26,109 nt of DNA from Candidatus Merdenecus merdavium (GTDB taxonomy: Bacteria; Bacillota; Clostridia; Lachnospirales; Lachnospiraceae). Positions 17,085 through 24,143 of the stretch are shown piece by piece (positions within the stretch are counted from its first letter, which is position 1; every line of letters begins with the position of its first letter). A program made the translations under genes and the position numbers. The DNA lies in NCBI GenBank assembly GCA_018715425.1, contig DVLR01000249.1:1-26109 (forward strand), written 5' to 3'. The notes beneath the pieces are model-generated. The model had not been told where the DNA came from. It saw nothing but the letters and a program-made list of their open reading frames with translations, and did not search any database.

Positions 17085-17099
17085 TAGGAATGATTCCTA
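17085..17099. repeat. Perfect 15-base dyad over the lacI stop codon
   Basis: TAGGAAT and ATTCCTA flank a single central base, overlapping the TAG stop of the lacI gene and lying 28 bases before the lipoprotein start. With one central base it cannot fold as a hairpin at full length, so a protein-binding site is more plausible than an RNA stem. No promoter is recognised around it. Confidence 0.3.
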
Positions 17100-18197
17100 G
17101 AACTTCCTTCTCACTAAACCTGTTACAGTTTCACCTGGCTCCACCATCCCATCTACAATAACTGTTGCCGCAGATGTTTCTTCCCCAGGAAATTCAATCT
17201 TGTTGATTAGACGATTTCCTGCTTGAATTCCCATAGATACTGTATCTTGTCGAATGGTTGTAAGTCTCGGTCTAACAATATTAACAATATTTAATCCATC
17301 ATATCCTGCTAGGGACATATCTTCTGGAATCCTCATTCCAAGTTCCTGCATAATATTCATCCCTCCTACTGCCGTCAAGTCATCAGGATAGATGATACAG
17401 GTTGGAGGCTTTGATAGTGCTAATACTGCTTTGGTTAAAGAGCCGCTTTTTTCGTAATCTCTATAAGGACATGAGTATGTATATTCTTTTGGTACTGACA
17501 ATTGATGCTCTTTCATAAATGATTGGTATGCTAGAATTCTTAATTTTGTAACCTCCTCATTTTCTCCATGGATGTAAGCAATCCTTCTATGCCCCCTGTC
17601 ATAGATAAACTGCATGAGTCTACGCATATCTCCATATTGATTAGAAGCTACGTTGATGTGCCGTTTTACTTCGTGGTCAATCACAACAATGGGAAAATCA
17701 GAGGATAGAAGATCGTCTACTTCTTGTTGTTCGTAATCCGCACAAAGAATAAATACGCCATCAAAATTCATATATCTACATTGTTCTATATAAGATAGAC
17801 GCTTTGAATAATGACTGGAATTTAAAAATGTTACGATATATCCTCTTTCTTCTACTGTATCTTTAAAGCTGTTTAAAATTCTAGCAAAGTGTTCATGCAT
17901 TAGATTGGTTCTAGTGTTTTCTGATAATAGAACACCGATGTTTCTTGTTCGCTTACTTCTTAAGGTAGATGCCATATAATTAGGTATATAATTTAATTCT
18001 TTGGCAACCTTTTGTATTTCTTCCTTCTTCGCTTTACTAATATCGGCTTTATTATTCAATGCCTTACTCACTGTTGATATGGATACGCCGCAGATGTCTG
18101 CGATATCCTTTAATGATATGACACGCCTCTCCTCCCCCTTTATCATTTGCCCATATTGCTTAAAATCGTTGCTTACTAAATCGTTTTCTAACATCAT
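17097..18197 (-). CDS. LacI/GalR-family transcriptional regulator of the glycoside locus
   Basis: LacI-family DNA-binding regulator, 366 residues. The helix-turn-helix lies at about 30-50 (LKDIADICGVSISTVSKALN), then the hinge (NYMASTLRSKRT), then a sugar-sensing domain starting NIGVLLSENT. The start at 18197 is supported by AAAGGA seven bases upstream. It leaves about 27 residues before the helix-turn-helix, whereas family members usually begin two to five residues before it. An internal Met18 has no good ribosome site. It is the first gene ahead of the ABC importer, GH1 and anSME genes and is divergent from the GH2 gene, so it most likely controls both transcription units through the TACGAAA dyad between them. 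The inducer is unknown. Confidence 0.92.
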   Translation of the reverse strand: MMLENDLVSNDFKQYGQMIKGEERRVISLKDIADICGVSISTVSKALNNKADISKAKKEEIQKVAKELNYIPNYMASTLRSKRTRNIGVLLSENTRTNLMHEHFARILNSFKDTVEERGYIVTFLNSSHYSKRLSYIEQCRYMNFDGVFILCADYEQQEVDDLLSSDFPIVVIDHEVKRHINVASNQYGDMRRLMQFIYDRGHRRIAYIHGENEEVTKLRILAYQSFMKEHQLSVPKEYTYSCPYRDYEKSGSLTKAVLALSKPPTCIIYPDDLTAVGGMNIMQELGMRIPEDMSLAGYDGLNIVNIVRPRLTTIRQDTVSMGIQAGNRLINKIEFPGEETSAATVIVDGMVEPGETVTGLVRRKF

Positions 18198-18335
18198 TAT
18201 TACATCCTTTCTTTAGTTTCGCAATATTTTTTCGTAATTATGCATTTTTTCATTCTATATGTATGATTATTTCAAGATATTTTATATAATTTTACCATAA
18301 AATATTTAAAAAGGACAATCGTAACTCTATTTCTT

Positions 18336-18352
18336 TACGAAAACCTTTCGTA
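18336..18352. promoter_or_regulatory. Candidate LacI-type operator, TACGAAA-N3-TTTCGTA
   Basis: A perfect 7-bp inverted repeat around three bases (17 bp in all) lies 15 bases upstream of the GH2 -35 box and about 17 bases from the candidate lacI -35 box. It is the strongest dyad in the divergent gap. It differs in sequence and centre from the AAACGTTT operators of the first LacI regulator, as expected for two separate regulators. Confidence 0.6.
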
Positions 18353-18367
18353 GAGATTTTTCTATTC

Positions 18368-18396
18368 TTGAATTTCATCATAATCTCTGATATAAT
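18368..18396 (+). promoter_or_regulatory. Promoter of the GH2 gene
   Basis: TTGAAT (18368-18373), a 17-base spacer and a perfect TATAAT (18391-18396). Predicted start near 18403, giving a leader of about 190 bases before the GH2 ATG at 18592. Confidence 0.65.
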
Positions 18397-18591
18397 TTCA
18401 TTAGCTTTATACCCCTCAAAAACAATCTATACCATTACTTGCTTAGGTATGACTAAATCGTTTTCTATTGATATATGATTTAAAGTAGTACTTATATATG
18501 CATGTATGGATTTCTTGAATCTGATTTCCAACTCAGATAAATTCTCCATGCTCAACTATCGTTTCATTTTATGATCAGAAAGGAGCATGTT

Positions 18592-21093
18592 ATGATTTCA
18601 CAAACGTTAAAACATAACTGGACTTTAAAAAGAATAAATACTGGAATGACTTACCCAACCTCAGTTCCAACCAGTGTTTATGGAACGCTCATGGACCAAG
18701 GTGCTATGGATCATCCCTATTGGAAGGCAAATGAAGAGGAAGCCCGCAAACTGATGGAAGAAGATTACCAATACAGCCACACCTTTTCCGTAGATAAAAC
18801 TTTATTATCCTATGGTCAGATTCTTTTAAATTTTCAAGGATTAGATACTTTAACAGACATCTATTTAAACGATACTTTCTTAGGCTCTACCTCTAATATG
18901 CATAGAGTATGGGAATTTTCAGTTAAACATTTATTAAAGGCAGAACAAAATCAGTTGATCATTCACTTTCATTCTCCTCTTGCATACGTAGATAAAGCTT
19001 TTAAACACTGCCCTACACTAGGTACGGAGGATGCTTGGAATGGGTTTAGCCACTTAAGAAAAGCCCACTATATGTTCGGTTGGGATTGGGGCGCTCATCT
19101 ACCTGATGCAGGTATCTTTAGAGATGTCACTTTAATTGGAATCCACCATGGGCGAATCGATTCTGTATCTATTACTCAATCCCATCAGCCTAATCTCGTT
19201 AGACTAAAGCTAGCACCTTCTTTTCATACAGAAAAAGAATGGCAAAAAGAGCATACTCTTCATGATTTAGGCGTTGATTTTACTTATCATGTATCCATAA
19301 CGGATCCAGATGGTTCTACTGTCATCTTTACAGATGCCCCCTCAACTTTGGAAATTAAGAATCCCAAACTCTGGTGGCCAAATGGACTTGGAGATCAGCC
19401 TTTATATCATATGAAAGTGACGTTACTTTACAAGCAGACTCCTATTGATTCATGGAGTCGCAATATTGGTCTTCGTACTTTAACCATGAAGATCGAAAAA
19501 GATCAATGGGGCGAAAGCTTTGCACATGAAATTAATGGAAAAACTGTCTTTGCTATGGGTGCAGATTATATACCAGAAGAGCATATTCTCCCTCATAAAA
19601 AAAGTAAAGATACAAAACGTTTACTAGAAGACTGTAAACTAGCCAACTTTAACAGCATTCGTGTTTGGGGTGGTGGCTATTATCCAGATGATGACTTTTA
19701 TGATTTATGCGATTCCCTTGGTTTCATTGTATGGCAGGACTTTATGTTTGCTTGCTCTGTCTATGAGTTAACCCAGGAATTTGAAGATAATATCACTCAG
19801 GAATTTATTGACAATATCAAGAGGATCCGACACCATTCATGTCTTGGTTTGTGGTGTGGGAATAATGAGATGGAATCCTTTGTAAAAGATGGAGAATGGG
19901 TTTCCAAACCCTCTGAGATCAGAGACTATCTGTTTATGTATGAAAGAATCATTCCAAAAGTATTGAAAAAATACGATCCCGAAACTTTCTACTGGCCATC
20001 TTCTCCTTCTTCAGGTGGATCTTTTGATCTTCCTCAAGATCCTAATCGTGGAGATGTTCACTATTGGGATGTTTGGCATGGAAACAAGCCATTTTCTGCT
20101 TATCGAGACTTTGGTTTTCGATACTTATCAGAGTTTGGATTCCAATCCTTGCCTGCTATTAAAACCATCCAAGAAGGGATTACTGATGATCCTCAAGACA
20201 TGAACCTCTTTTCTTACATCATGGAAAAACATCAAAGAAATCATTCTGCTAACGGGAAGATTATGAATTATATGCAACAAACTTACAAATATCCCAACAA
20301 TTTTTCTAGTGTTGTATATGCATCCCAATTATTACAAGCTGATGCCATTCGCTACGGTGTGGAACATTTTAGAAGAAACCGTGGTAGGTGTATGGGAGCT
20401 GTTTATTGGCAATTAAATGACTGTTGGCCTGTAATTTCTTGGTCTTCTATAGACTACTACGGAAGATGGAAAGCACTTCACTACAGCGCGAAACGTTTCT
20501 TTGCACCAGTCATGATCTCCTGTCAAGAAGAGAGTTGGATGACTGCAAAAGCTGATATGAATCGCCAGCACTTTGAATTTGAAAAGTCTATCCATTTAAA
20601 TGTAACCAACGAGACCTTAGAAACCCAAGATCTAATAGTGCATTGGGCTTTAAGAAATGCTGATGGTTCTATTGTAAAGGAAGAATATATGGATATTACT
20701 GTAATGGCTTTATCTTCTTTTTGGTTGGATAAAGTATTACTACCAGAAGCTGATGTCTTGGCTCAATACGTCAGTTATGAGATCAGAGGTAAAAAGGATT
20801 CTTCTGATGTTATTTCTTCTGGGACTGTAATTTTTTCTTATCCAAAGTATTTTTGCTATGAGAATCCAAACCTTCGTTACAAAGTAGAAGGTGATAGAAT
20901 TCATATTTATGCAGATGCCTACGCTAAACATGTTGAACTTCTAAATGAGCACGAAGATCTCATTTTAAGCGATAATTACTTTGATATGAATGCAGGTGTT
21001 AAAACAGTTCAAGTCCTTAGAGGCCATATAAAGAATTTACGTTTAAGAAGTGTCTATGATATCGGAAGGGTAAATGACCCTGCTATTCCTTAA
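18592..21093 (+). CDS. GH2 family beta-mannosidase
   Basis: Retaining exo-glycosidase that removes terminal beta-linked mannose, for example from manno- or glucomanno-oligosaccharides or the core of N-glycans. No signal peptide is seen, so it acts in the cytoplasm after import. An upstream in-frame ATG exists at 18571, but the ATG at 18592 has AAGGAG six bases before it and gives 833 residues, normal for the family. The N-terminal jelly-roll contains GWDWGAHLPDAGIFRDV, a beta-mannosidase signature. The catalytic barrel carries the acid/base Glu426 in WCGNNEME and the nucleophile Glu514 in YLSEFGFQS. WQLNDCWPVISWSSIDYYGRWKALHY is also typical of mannosidases. It is divergent from the lacI regulator and shares its control region. 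Confidence 0.93.
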   Translation: MISQTLKHNWTLKRINTGMTYPTSVPTSVYGTLMDQGAMDHPYWKANEEEARKLMEEDYQYSHTFSVDKTLLSYGQILLNFQGLDTLTDIYLNDTFLGSTSNMHRVWEFSVKHLLKAEQNQLIIHFHSPLAYVDKAFKHCPTLGTEDAWNGFSHLRKAHYMFGWDWGAHLPDAGIFRDVTLIGIHHGRIDSVSITQSHQPNLVRLKLAPSFHTEKEWQKEHTLHDLGVDFTYHVSITDPDGSTVIFTDAPSTLEIKNPKLWWPNGLGDQPLYHMKVTLLYKQTPIDSWSRNIGLRTLTMKIEKDQWGESFAHEINGKTVFAMGADYIPEEHILPHKKSKDTKRLLEDCKLANFNSIRVWGGGYYPDDDFYDLCDSLGFIVWQDFMFACSVYELTQEFEDNITQEFIDNIKRIRHHSCLGLWCGNNEMESFVKDGEWVSKPSEIRDYLFMYERIIPKVLKKYDPETFYWPSSPSSGGSFDLPQDPNRGDVHYWDVWHGNKPFSAYRDFGFRYLSEFGFQSLPAIKTIQEGITDDPQDMNLFSYIMEKHQRNHSANGKIMNYMQQTYKYPNNFSSVVYASQLLQADAIRYGVEHFRRNRGRCMGAVYWQLNDCWPVISWSSIDYYGRWKALHYSAKRFFAPVMISCQEESWMTAKADMNRQHFEFEKSIHLNVTNETLETQDLIVHWALRNADGSIVKEEYMDITVMALSSFWLDKVLLPEADVLAQYVSYEIRGKKDSSDVISSGTVIFSYPKYFCYENPNLRYKVEGDRIHIYADAYAKHVELLNEHEDLILSDNYFDMNAGVKTVQVLRGHIKNLRLRSVYDIGRVNDPAIP

Positions 21094-21159
21094 ACTATGA
21101 TTTGTATCCTCAGATAAATATCAAGATCAGCATGTCACTTGCCTTGCACAATTAAAATA

Positions 21160-21196
21160 GGGATATCCCACTGGTTTTCATTCTGTGAGATATCCC
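21160..21196. terminator. Bidirectional terminator between GH2 and udp
   Basis: A 12-base stem with one mismatch pairs 21160-21171 (GGGATATCCCAC) with 21185-21196. On the minus strand it is followed by TATTTTAATT, serving udp; on the plus strand by CCTCGTTTAAAA, serving the GH2 gene. Both genes are convergent on it. Confidence 0.7.
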
Positions 21197-21219
21197 CTCG
21201 TTTAAAATTCTTATAATCT

Positions 21220-21975
21220 TTACATTAACAGTTCCATAGCTCTAATAGCAATTTTGATCGCCGTATCCGTATCGTGCACCACAGGATTTTCTAGCCCTGC
21301 CTTTTCTCTTTCCTGATTAGCTACCGTTAAAAATACAGATCCACAACGTACTCCTAAGGCTGCTGCCACGGTAAATAAAGCGGCTGATTCCATTTCAGAG
21401 GCTAGGCAACCAAGTTTCTTCCAAGCCTCCCACTTATTGACCAACTCATAACCCACTGGACTTTGAAGAGGACTATGTTGACCATAAAAGGAATCCTTAC
21501 ACTGCACGACTCCTACATGATAAGGTTGATTTAAAGATTTTGCACTTTCTATTAAAGCGGAAACTATTTCATGATCTGCAACTGCTGGAAATTCAATTGG
21601 AGCATATTCCCTGCTCGTTCCCTCCATACGTATAGCTCCTGTTGCAATCACAGAGTCCCCACTTTTTACATGTTCTTGCATTCCTCCACAAGTTCCTACT
21701 CGTAAGAAAGTATGGGCTCCCACTTTTACCAACTCTTCCATAGCGATGGCTGCTGATGGGCCACCAATTCCTGTAGAAGTTACACTGACTTTGTTCTTTC
21801 CTAAATATCCTGTATATGTGACATACTCTCGATGATCTGCAATTAACTTAGGATTCGTTAAATACTTAGCAATCTTTTCACATCTTTTAGGATCTCCTGG
21901 TAAAATCACGTATTTCCCAACATCTCCTTGCTTTAGTCCAATATGATATTGATATCCTTTCTCTGCATACTTCAT
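21220..21975 (-). CDS. udp: Uridine phosphorylase
   Basis: Nucleoside phosphorylase of family 1 that splits uridine with phosphate into uracil and ribose 1-phosphate for pyrimidine salvage in the cytoplasm. The protein is 251 residues, the usual length. Visible features are the phosphate-binding PGDPKR near residue 26, RVGTCGGMQ near 92, the base-recognition region with KDSFYGQHSP near 160, and the ribose-binding EMES motif near 195 (ASEMESAALF). GAGGAG precedes the ATG. It stands alone between a terminator and the rpn gene and is unrelated to the neighbouring sugar genes. A purine nucleoside phosphorylase is less likely, because the KDSFYGQHSP segment resembles uridine phosphorylase. Confidence 0.9.
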   Translation of the reverse strand: MKYAEKGYQYHIGLKQGDVGKYVILPGDPKRCEKIAKYLTNPKLIADHREYVTYTGYLGKNKVSVTSTGIGGPSAAIAMEELVKVGAHTFLRVGTCGGMQEHVKSGDSVIATGAIRMEGTSREYAPIEFPAVADHEIVSALIESAKSLNQPYHVGVVQCKDSFYGQHSPLQSPVGYELVNKWEAWKKLGCLASEMESAALFTVAAALGVRCGSVFLTVANQEREKAGLENPVVHDTDTAIKIAIRAMELLM

Positions 21976-22059
21976 TTAAGATTCTCCTCTTGTTCATCTA
22001 TTGGGTTTCATTCTTGAAAGTCTGTTATGAAAAGATATTTTGCTCCTAGTCTTTTATCC

Positions 22060-22356
22060 TTATTTGAATAAAATATCCATAAGCTCTTCATCACTATGTA
22101 TGGTTTTATTTTTCATTCTCATAACAGCTGTTTCTACTACATTCTCTTCTAAATCTAATATTTTCGCTAATATAGGTATCGATAACTCTGAGTGATTCTT
22201 TATGATTGACAATTTATTTTCTTTTATACCTTCTTTTATACCTTCTTTTATACCTTCTTTTTTCCCCTCTTCCCTTCCTTCTTCTAATCCCATCTGTTTA
22301 TAATCTTCTCTTAACATTTCCATTACTTCTTCTTCATTGTATTCAAAAATACTCAT
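22060..22356 (-). CDS. Possible intragenic small protein from the rpn C-terminus
   Basis: Within the rpn gene, GGAGG lies eight bases before an in-frame ATG at 22356 (Met226, MSIFEYNEEEVMEML). Translation from here would give a 98-residue protein equal to the Rpn C-terminal domain, including the charged repeat and the last helices, without the nuclease domain. For E. coli rpn genes, a short form made from an internal start has been reported to block the full-length nuclease. The spacing and strength of this internal site match that model. Whether it is used here is inference. Confidence 0.5.
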   Translation of the reverse strand: MSIFEYNEEEVMEMLREDYKQMGLEEGREEGKKEGIKEGIKEGIKENKLSIIKNHSELSIPILAKILDLEENVVETAVMRMKNKTIHSDEELMDILFK

Positions 22357-23031
22357 ACGTATCGCCTCCGCTCTATTTTTGATTAAAAATTCTTTTAAAA
22401 TTCCTTCATTAATAGATTCTTCTACTGCTCTTTCTACAGCCTGGTCTATTGCCATAAGTTTTGTATAGCTACGTATTTTGTCCACAAAAATGGAGTATTC
22501 ATATAATAAACTACATTTTTTCATAATGGCCTTATTTTCTCCATAGTTGATATTGAACACGGTGACACTTAATTCTAATTCTGGAAAGACTTCTGTATTC
22601 TTATAAGAATCTGATAATCTTATCACCATCTTTTCAGGATACTCACCTACACCGTTATAAAAAACAATGAACCGAGGTGTAGGTATCTTAACTAGTTGTG
22701 GAGAATATAACTTTTTATAATCAATCATGCCTTCTAACTGTTTACTTAAATACTGTAAATTACGCAATGGCATATTAGGATTGATTGTAGATTGATGCTC
22801 ATACAGATTAATGTAGTTTCCTAATATAAATGATACATCATTCTTAATGTTCATATAAATAGCATTTTCTAATGTTGTAATCTGAAACTCTTCTAAATCT
22901 GTATAATTACTATCATTTACTGCATTATAAAGACTTAACAGTGCTTTTTTCTCCTTAAAAATTTCTCTAAATAAGGTGTCTTTGTAATTCCTCCTAATTT
23001 GTATTCCATTATTGGTCATTTCCATCATCAT
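22060..23031 (-). CDS. Rpn-family PD-(D/E)XK nuclease / putative transposase
   Basis: DNA endonuclease-like protein of the Rpn (recombination-promoting nuclease) family, 323 residues. Family members in E. coli cut DNA, raise recombination and have been linked to phage defence. The N-terminal nuclease domain spans about 1-215; the probable PD-(D/E)XK core uses Asp65 (NDVSF) and Glu78-x-Gln80 (YEHQS), the Q replacing the usual lysine as is common in this family. A helical C-terminal domain follows, with a Gly-Ile-Lys-Glu repeat at about 255-270. AGGAGG lies eight bases before the first of three ATG codons. A strong internal ribosome site precedes Met226. The gene has its own promoter and a structured leader. 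No flanking transposon ends are evident, so it looks like a resident gene, not a mobile element. Confidence 0.88.
   Translation of the reverse strand: MMMEMTNNGIQIRRNYKDTLFREIFKEKKALLSLYNAVNDSNYTDLEEFQITTLENAIYMNIKNDVSFILGNYINLYEHQSTINPNMPLRNLQYLSKQLEGMIDYKKLYSPQLVKIPTPRFIVFYNGVGEYPEKMVIRLSDSYKNTEVFPELELSVTVFNINYGENKAIMKKCSLLYEYSIFVDKIRSYTKLMAIDQAVERAVEESINEGILKEFLIKNRAEAIRMSIFEYNEEEVMEMLREDYKQMGLEEGREEGKKEGIKEGIKEGIKENKLSIIKNHSELSIPILAKILDLEENVVETAVMRMKNKTIHSDEELMDILFK
22221..22256. repeat. Three tandem 12-bp repeats in the rpn gene
   Basis: The unit CTTTTATACCTT occurs three times in a row on the plus strand, followed by a degenerate copy. In the rpn protein it encodes repeated Lys-Glu-Gly-Ile. 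Because the unit is four codons long, copy number changes keep the frame and would only lengthen or shorten the charged linker. Confidence 0.8.
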
Positions 23032-23040
23032 ATACTGCTC

Positions 23041-23087
23041 CTCCTGTAAGATATGCAGGAGTTTTTCCTATTTTCAAAAACTCCTGC
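23041..23087 (-). promoter_or_regulatory. Structured rpn leader with alternative pairing of the ribosome site
   Basis: In the rpn mRNA a perfect 12-bp stem forms from 23076-23087 (GCAGGAGTTTTT in the mRNA) and 23055-23066, with a 9-base loop. Its second arm contains CTCCTG, which could instead pair with CAGGAG of the ribosome binding site (plus-strand 23041-23046 with 23056-23061, 9-base loop). The two folds exclude each other: the long stem frees the ribosome site, its loss would hide it. No U-tract follows in the sense direction, so it is not a terminator for this mRNA. Confidence 0.5.
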
Positions 23088-23165
23088 TTTTGATATTTAA
23101 AAAGCTGGATTTTCTGAAAAGAATAAGAATGTTAGATGGCCGTAGCCTAGAAATTTTAGAAAAAT

Positions 23166-23222
23166 ATGCTTTTGATTATTATACCATCGTTCTACGAAAA
23201 GTTCAATCAAAAGCATGCTTTT
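23166..23222. repeat. Inverted repeats enclosing the rpn promoter
   Basis: ATGCTTTTGATT (23166-23177) and AATCAAAAGCAT (23205-23216) are a perfect 12-bp inverted repeat with a 27-base spacer that holds the -10 box. The right arm also overlaps the -35 box by two bases. The right arm continues into a perfect 14-bp palindrome, AAAAGCATGCTTTT (23209-23222). The motif AAAAGCAT thus occurs three times around one promoter, which suggests a regulator binding site. Confidence 0.65.
23178..23206 (-). promoter_or_regulatory. Promoter of the rpn gene
   Basis: Minus-strand TTGAAC (23206-23201), a 17-base spacer ending in TGG, and a perfect TATAAT (23183-23178), so the -10 is also extended. Predicted start is near 23171, giving a leader of about 140 bases. 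Confidence 0.75.
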
Positions 23223-23336
23223 TATTTGCTATTATGTCTTTTAAATTTGTATATAAAACATAGAGTTTAGCAGTGAAGATGTGTGCCATTCATTGATCAT
23301 TTTATTTGCATGGCCAAGATCAAAGATCCATACTGA

Positions 23337-24143
23337 TCACTTAAAGTTCATCTCATACCAAAAAGGTTCTAGCGGTTCATTATCTGATAATATTTCTATA
23401 TCTTTGGATAGCATCTGGGATAAGATACGATATAGACCTTGGGCGTCGCACAACATGGTTTGAGCTTGACCAAATTGTCCTTTTTTCATAACTCCCTCTT
23501 TTTCCATCAGAGCTTCCAATTTCCAAAAAGTCTGTGATCCTAATCCTTTACGGTGTCTATACTGAGGAGTATATAGCTTTTCTCCATGAGGGGTAATAAC
23601 ATATAAATCATGTATCTCCTCTGTAAGACGGTTGGGTACATCACATAATTCTTCAATACAATGGATAAACGTATTTCTAGTAAAATCCACACCAACTAAT
23701 AAAATAGAAGCCTTTTCGTCTAACAATTTATTCCATATAGAACCTGGTCCACAAGGAGTGTTTATGAATTCCTCCCCTTTTGCAAGATCTTGAGCTTTTT
23801 CCCCATAAATCCCTACAGAATGGGTGGGATGCCATGTTCGTATAACATCAGGGCGTTGACGAAAAATATCTGGAAGGATTCCAATACAACTTGCAGTATG
23901 TTCCACCTCCATGACAGGCTGTTTATCTATAGCGATCTGATCCCATGTATGTGTTGGAAGAATTAGTGTTCCCTCTTTCATATATTCAAGGAGAACATCT
24001 ATCACAGTATCTCCTCTTCCCTCCACATCTCCTATTTTCTTATAGGAAGAATGCACTAATAAAGTACCCTTTGGATTGATCCCTAAGTCTGATAAGTCTT
24101 TTCTTAAATCTTCTTTTGTAATCATCCTAGTTTCCTTATTCAT
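23337..24143 (-). CDS. AAC(3)-family N-acetyltransferase
   Basis: Acetyl-CoA-dependent acetyltransferase of the aminoglycoside 3-N-acetyltransferase fold (Antibiotic_NAT family), 268 residues. Visible family features: LLVHSSYKKIG near residue 28, PTHTW near 63, HPTHSVGIYG near 104 and LLVGVDFTRNTFIHCIEE near 147. Chromosomal members such as YokD are not all resistance enzymes, so the substrate may be something other than an aminoglycoside. The ATG at 24143 overlaps the preceding stop (ATGA), pointing to coupling; its AAGGAG is about 13 bases upstream. A second ATG at 24125 has AAGGA seven bases away and could be the real start (262 residues). It is the last gene of a likely three-gene operon. 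Confidence 0.88.
   Translation of the reverse strand: MNKETRMITKEDLRKDLSDLGINPKGTLLVHSSYKKIGDVEGRGDTVIDVLLEYMKEGTLILPTHTWDQIAIDKQPVMEVEHTASCIGILPDIFRQRPDVIRTWHPTHSVGIYGEKAQDLAKGEEFINTPCGPGSIWNKLLDEKASILLVGVDFTRNTFIHCIEELCDVPNRLTEEIHDLYVITPHGEKLYTPQYRHRKGLGSQTFWKLEALMEKEGVMKKGQFGQAQTMLCDAQGLYRILSQMLSKDIEILSDNEPLEPFWYEMNFK

Larger units (their letters stand above)
18198..18591. other. Divergent control region of lacI and GH2 genes
   Basis: This 394-base gap holds no gene. It contains a dyad operator and a good plus-strand promoter, listed separately. For the minus-strand lacI gene the best candidate is TTGTCC (18318-18313) with TAAAAT (18294-18289), spacer 18, which is weak. A further TTTCGTA half-site lies at 18230-18236, in the lacI leader. 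The roughly 190-base GH2 leader shows no clear riboswitch-like fold. Confidence 0.5.
23032..23336. other. rpn leader and promoter region, no gene
   Basis: This 305-base gap lies between rpn and the AAC(3)-like gene. It contains the rpn promoter, inverted repeats around it and the leader hairpins, listed separately. The part from 23223 to 23336, after the AAC(3)-like stop in transcript order, shows only a weak 5-bp GCCAT/ATGGC pairing and no convincing terminator. A plus-strand open frame crossing the gap has no coding character. Confidence 0.6.

Noticed and set aside
18129..18138. Strong SD-like GGGGGAGGAG inside the second lacI gene
   Set aside because: No in-frame ATG, GTG or TTG follows at a usable distance, so it cannot mark the true lacI start.
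20490..20499. GAAACGTTTC inside the GH2 gene, identical to the O1 operator core
   Set aside because: It encodes the Ala-Lys-Arg-Phe-Phe stretch common in GH2 mannosidases and lies 2 kb inside a gene with its own regulator; coincidence is the simpler reading.
23055..23087. Long hairpin before rpn read as a plus-strand terminator (TTTT follows)
   Set aside because: No plus-strand gene lies upstream of it; its place in the rpn leader is a better explanation.
23193..23199. TACGAAA half-site in the rpn promoter spacer, resembling the second LacI operator
   Set aside because: Only one half-site, with no dyad partner at the right spacing, and no functional link with the glycoside locus.
23012..23263. 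83-residue plus-strand open frame across the rpn leader
   Set aside because: No ribosome site, overlaps the rpn promoter and hairpins, and the translation has no domain-like character.
22060..23336. Insertion sequence carrying the rpn gene
   Set aside because: The inverted repeats enclose the promoter, not the gene, and no target-site duplication or matching far end was seen.
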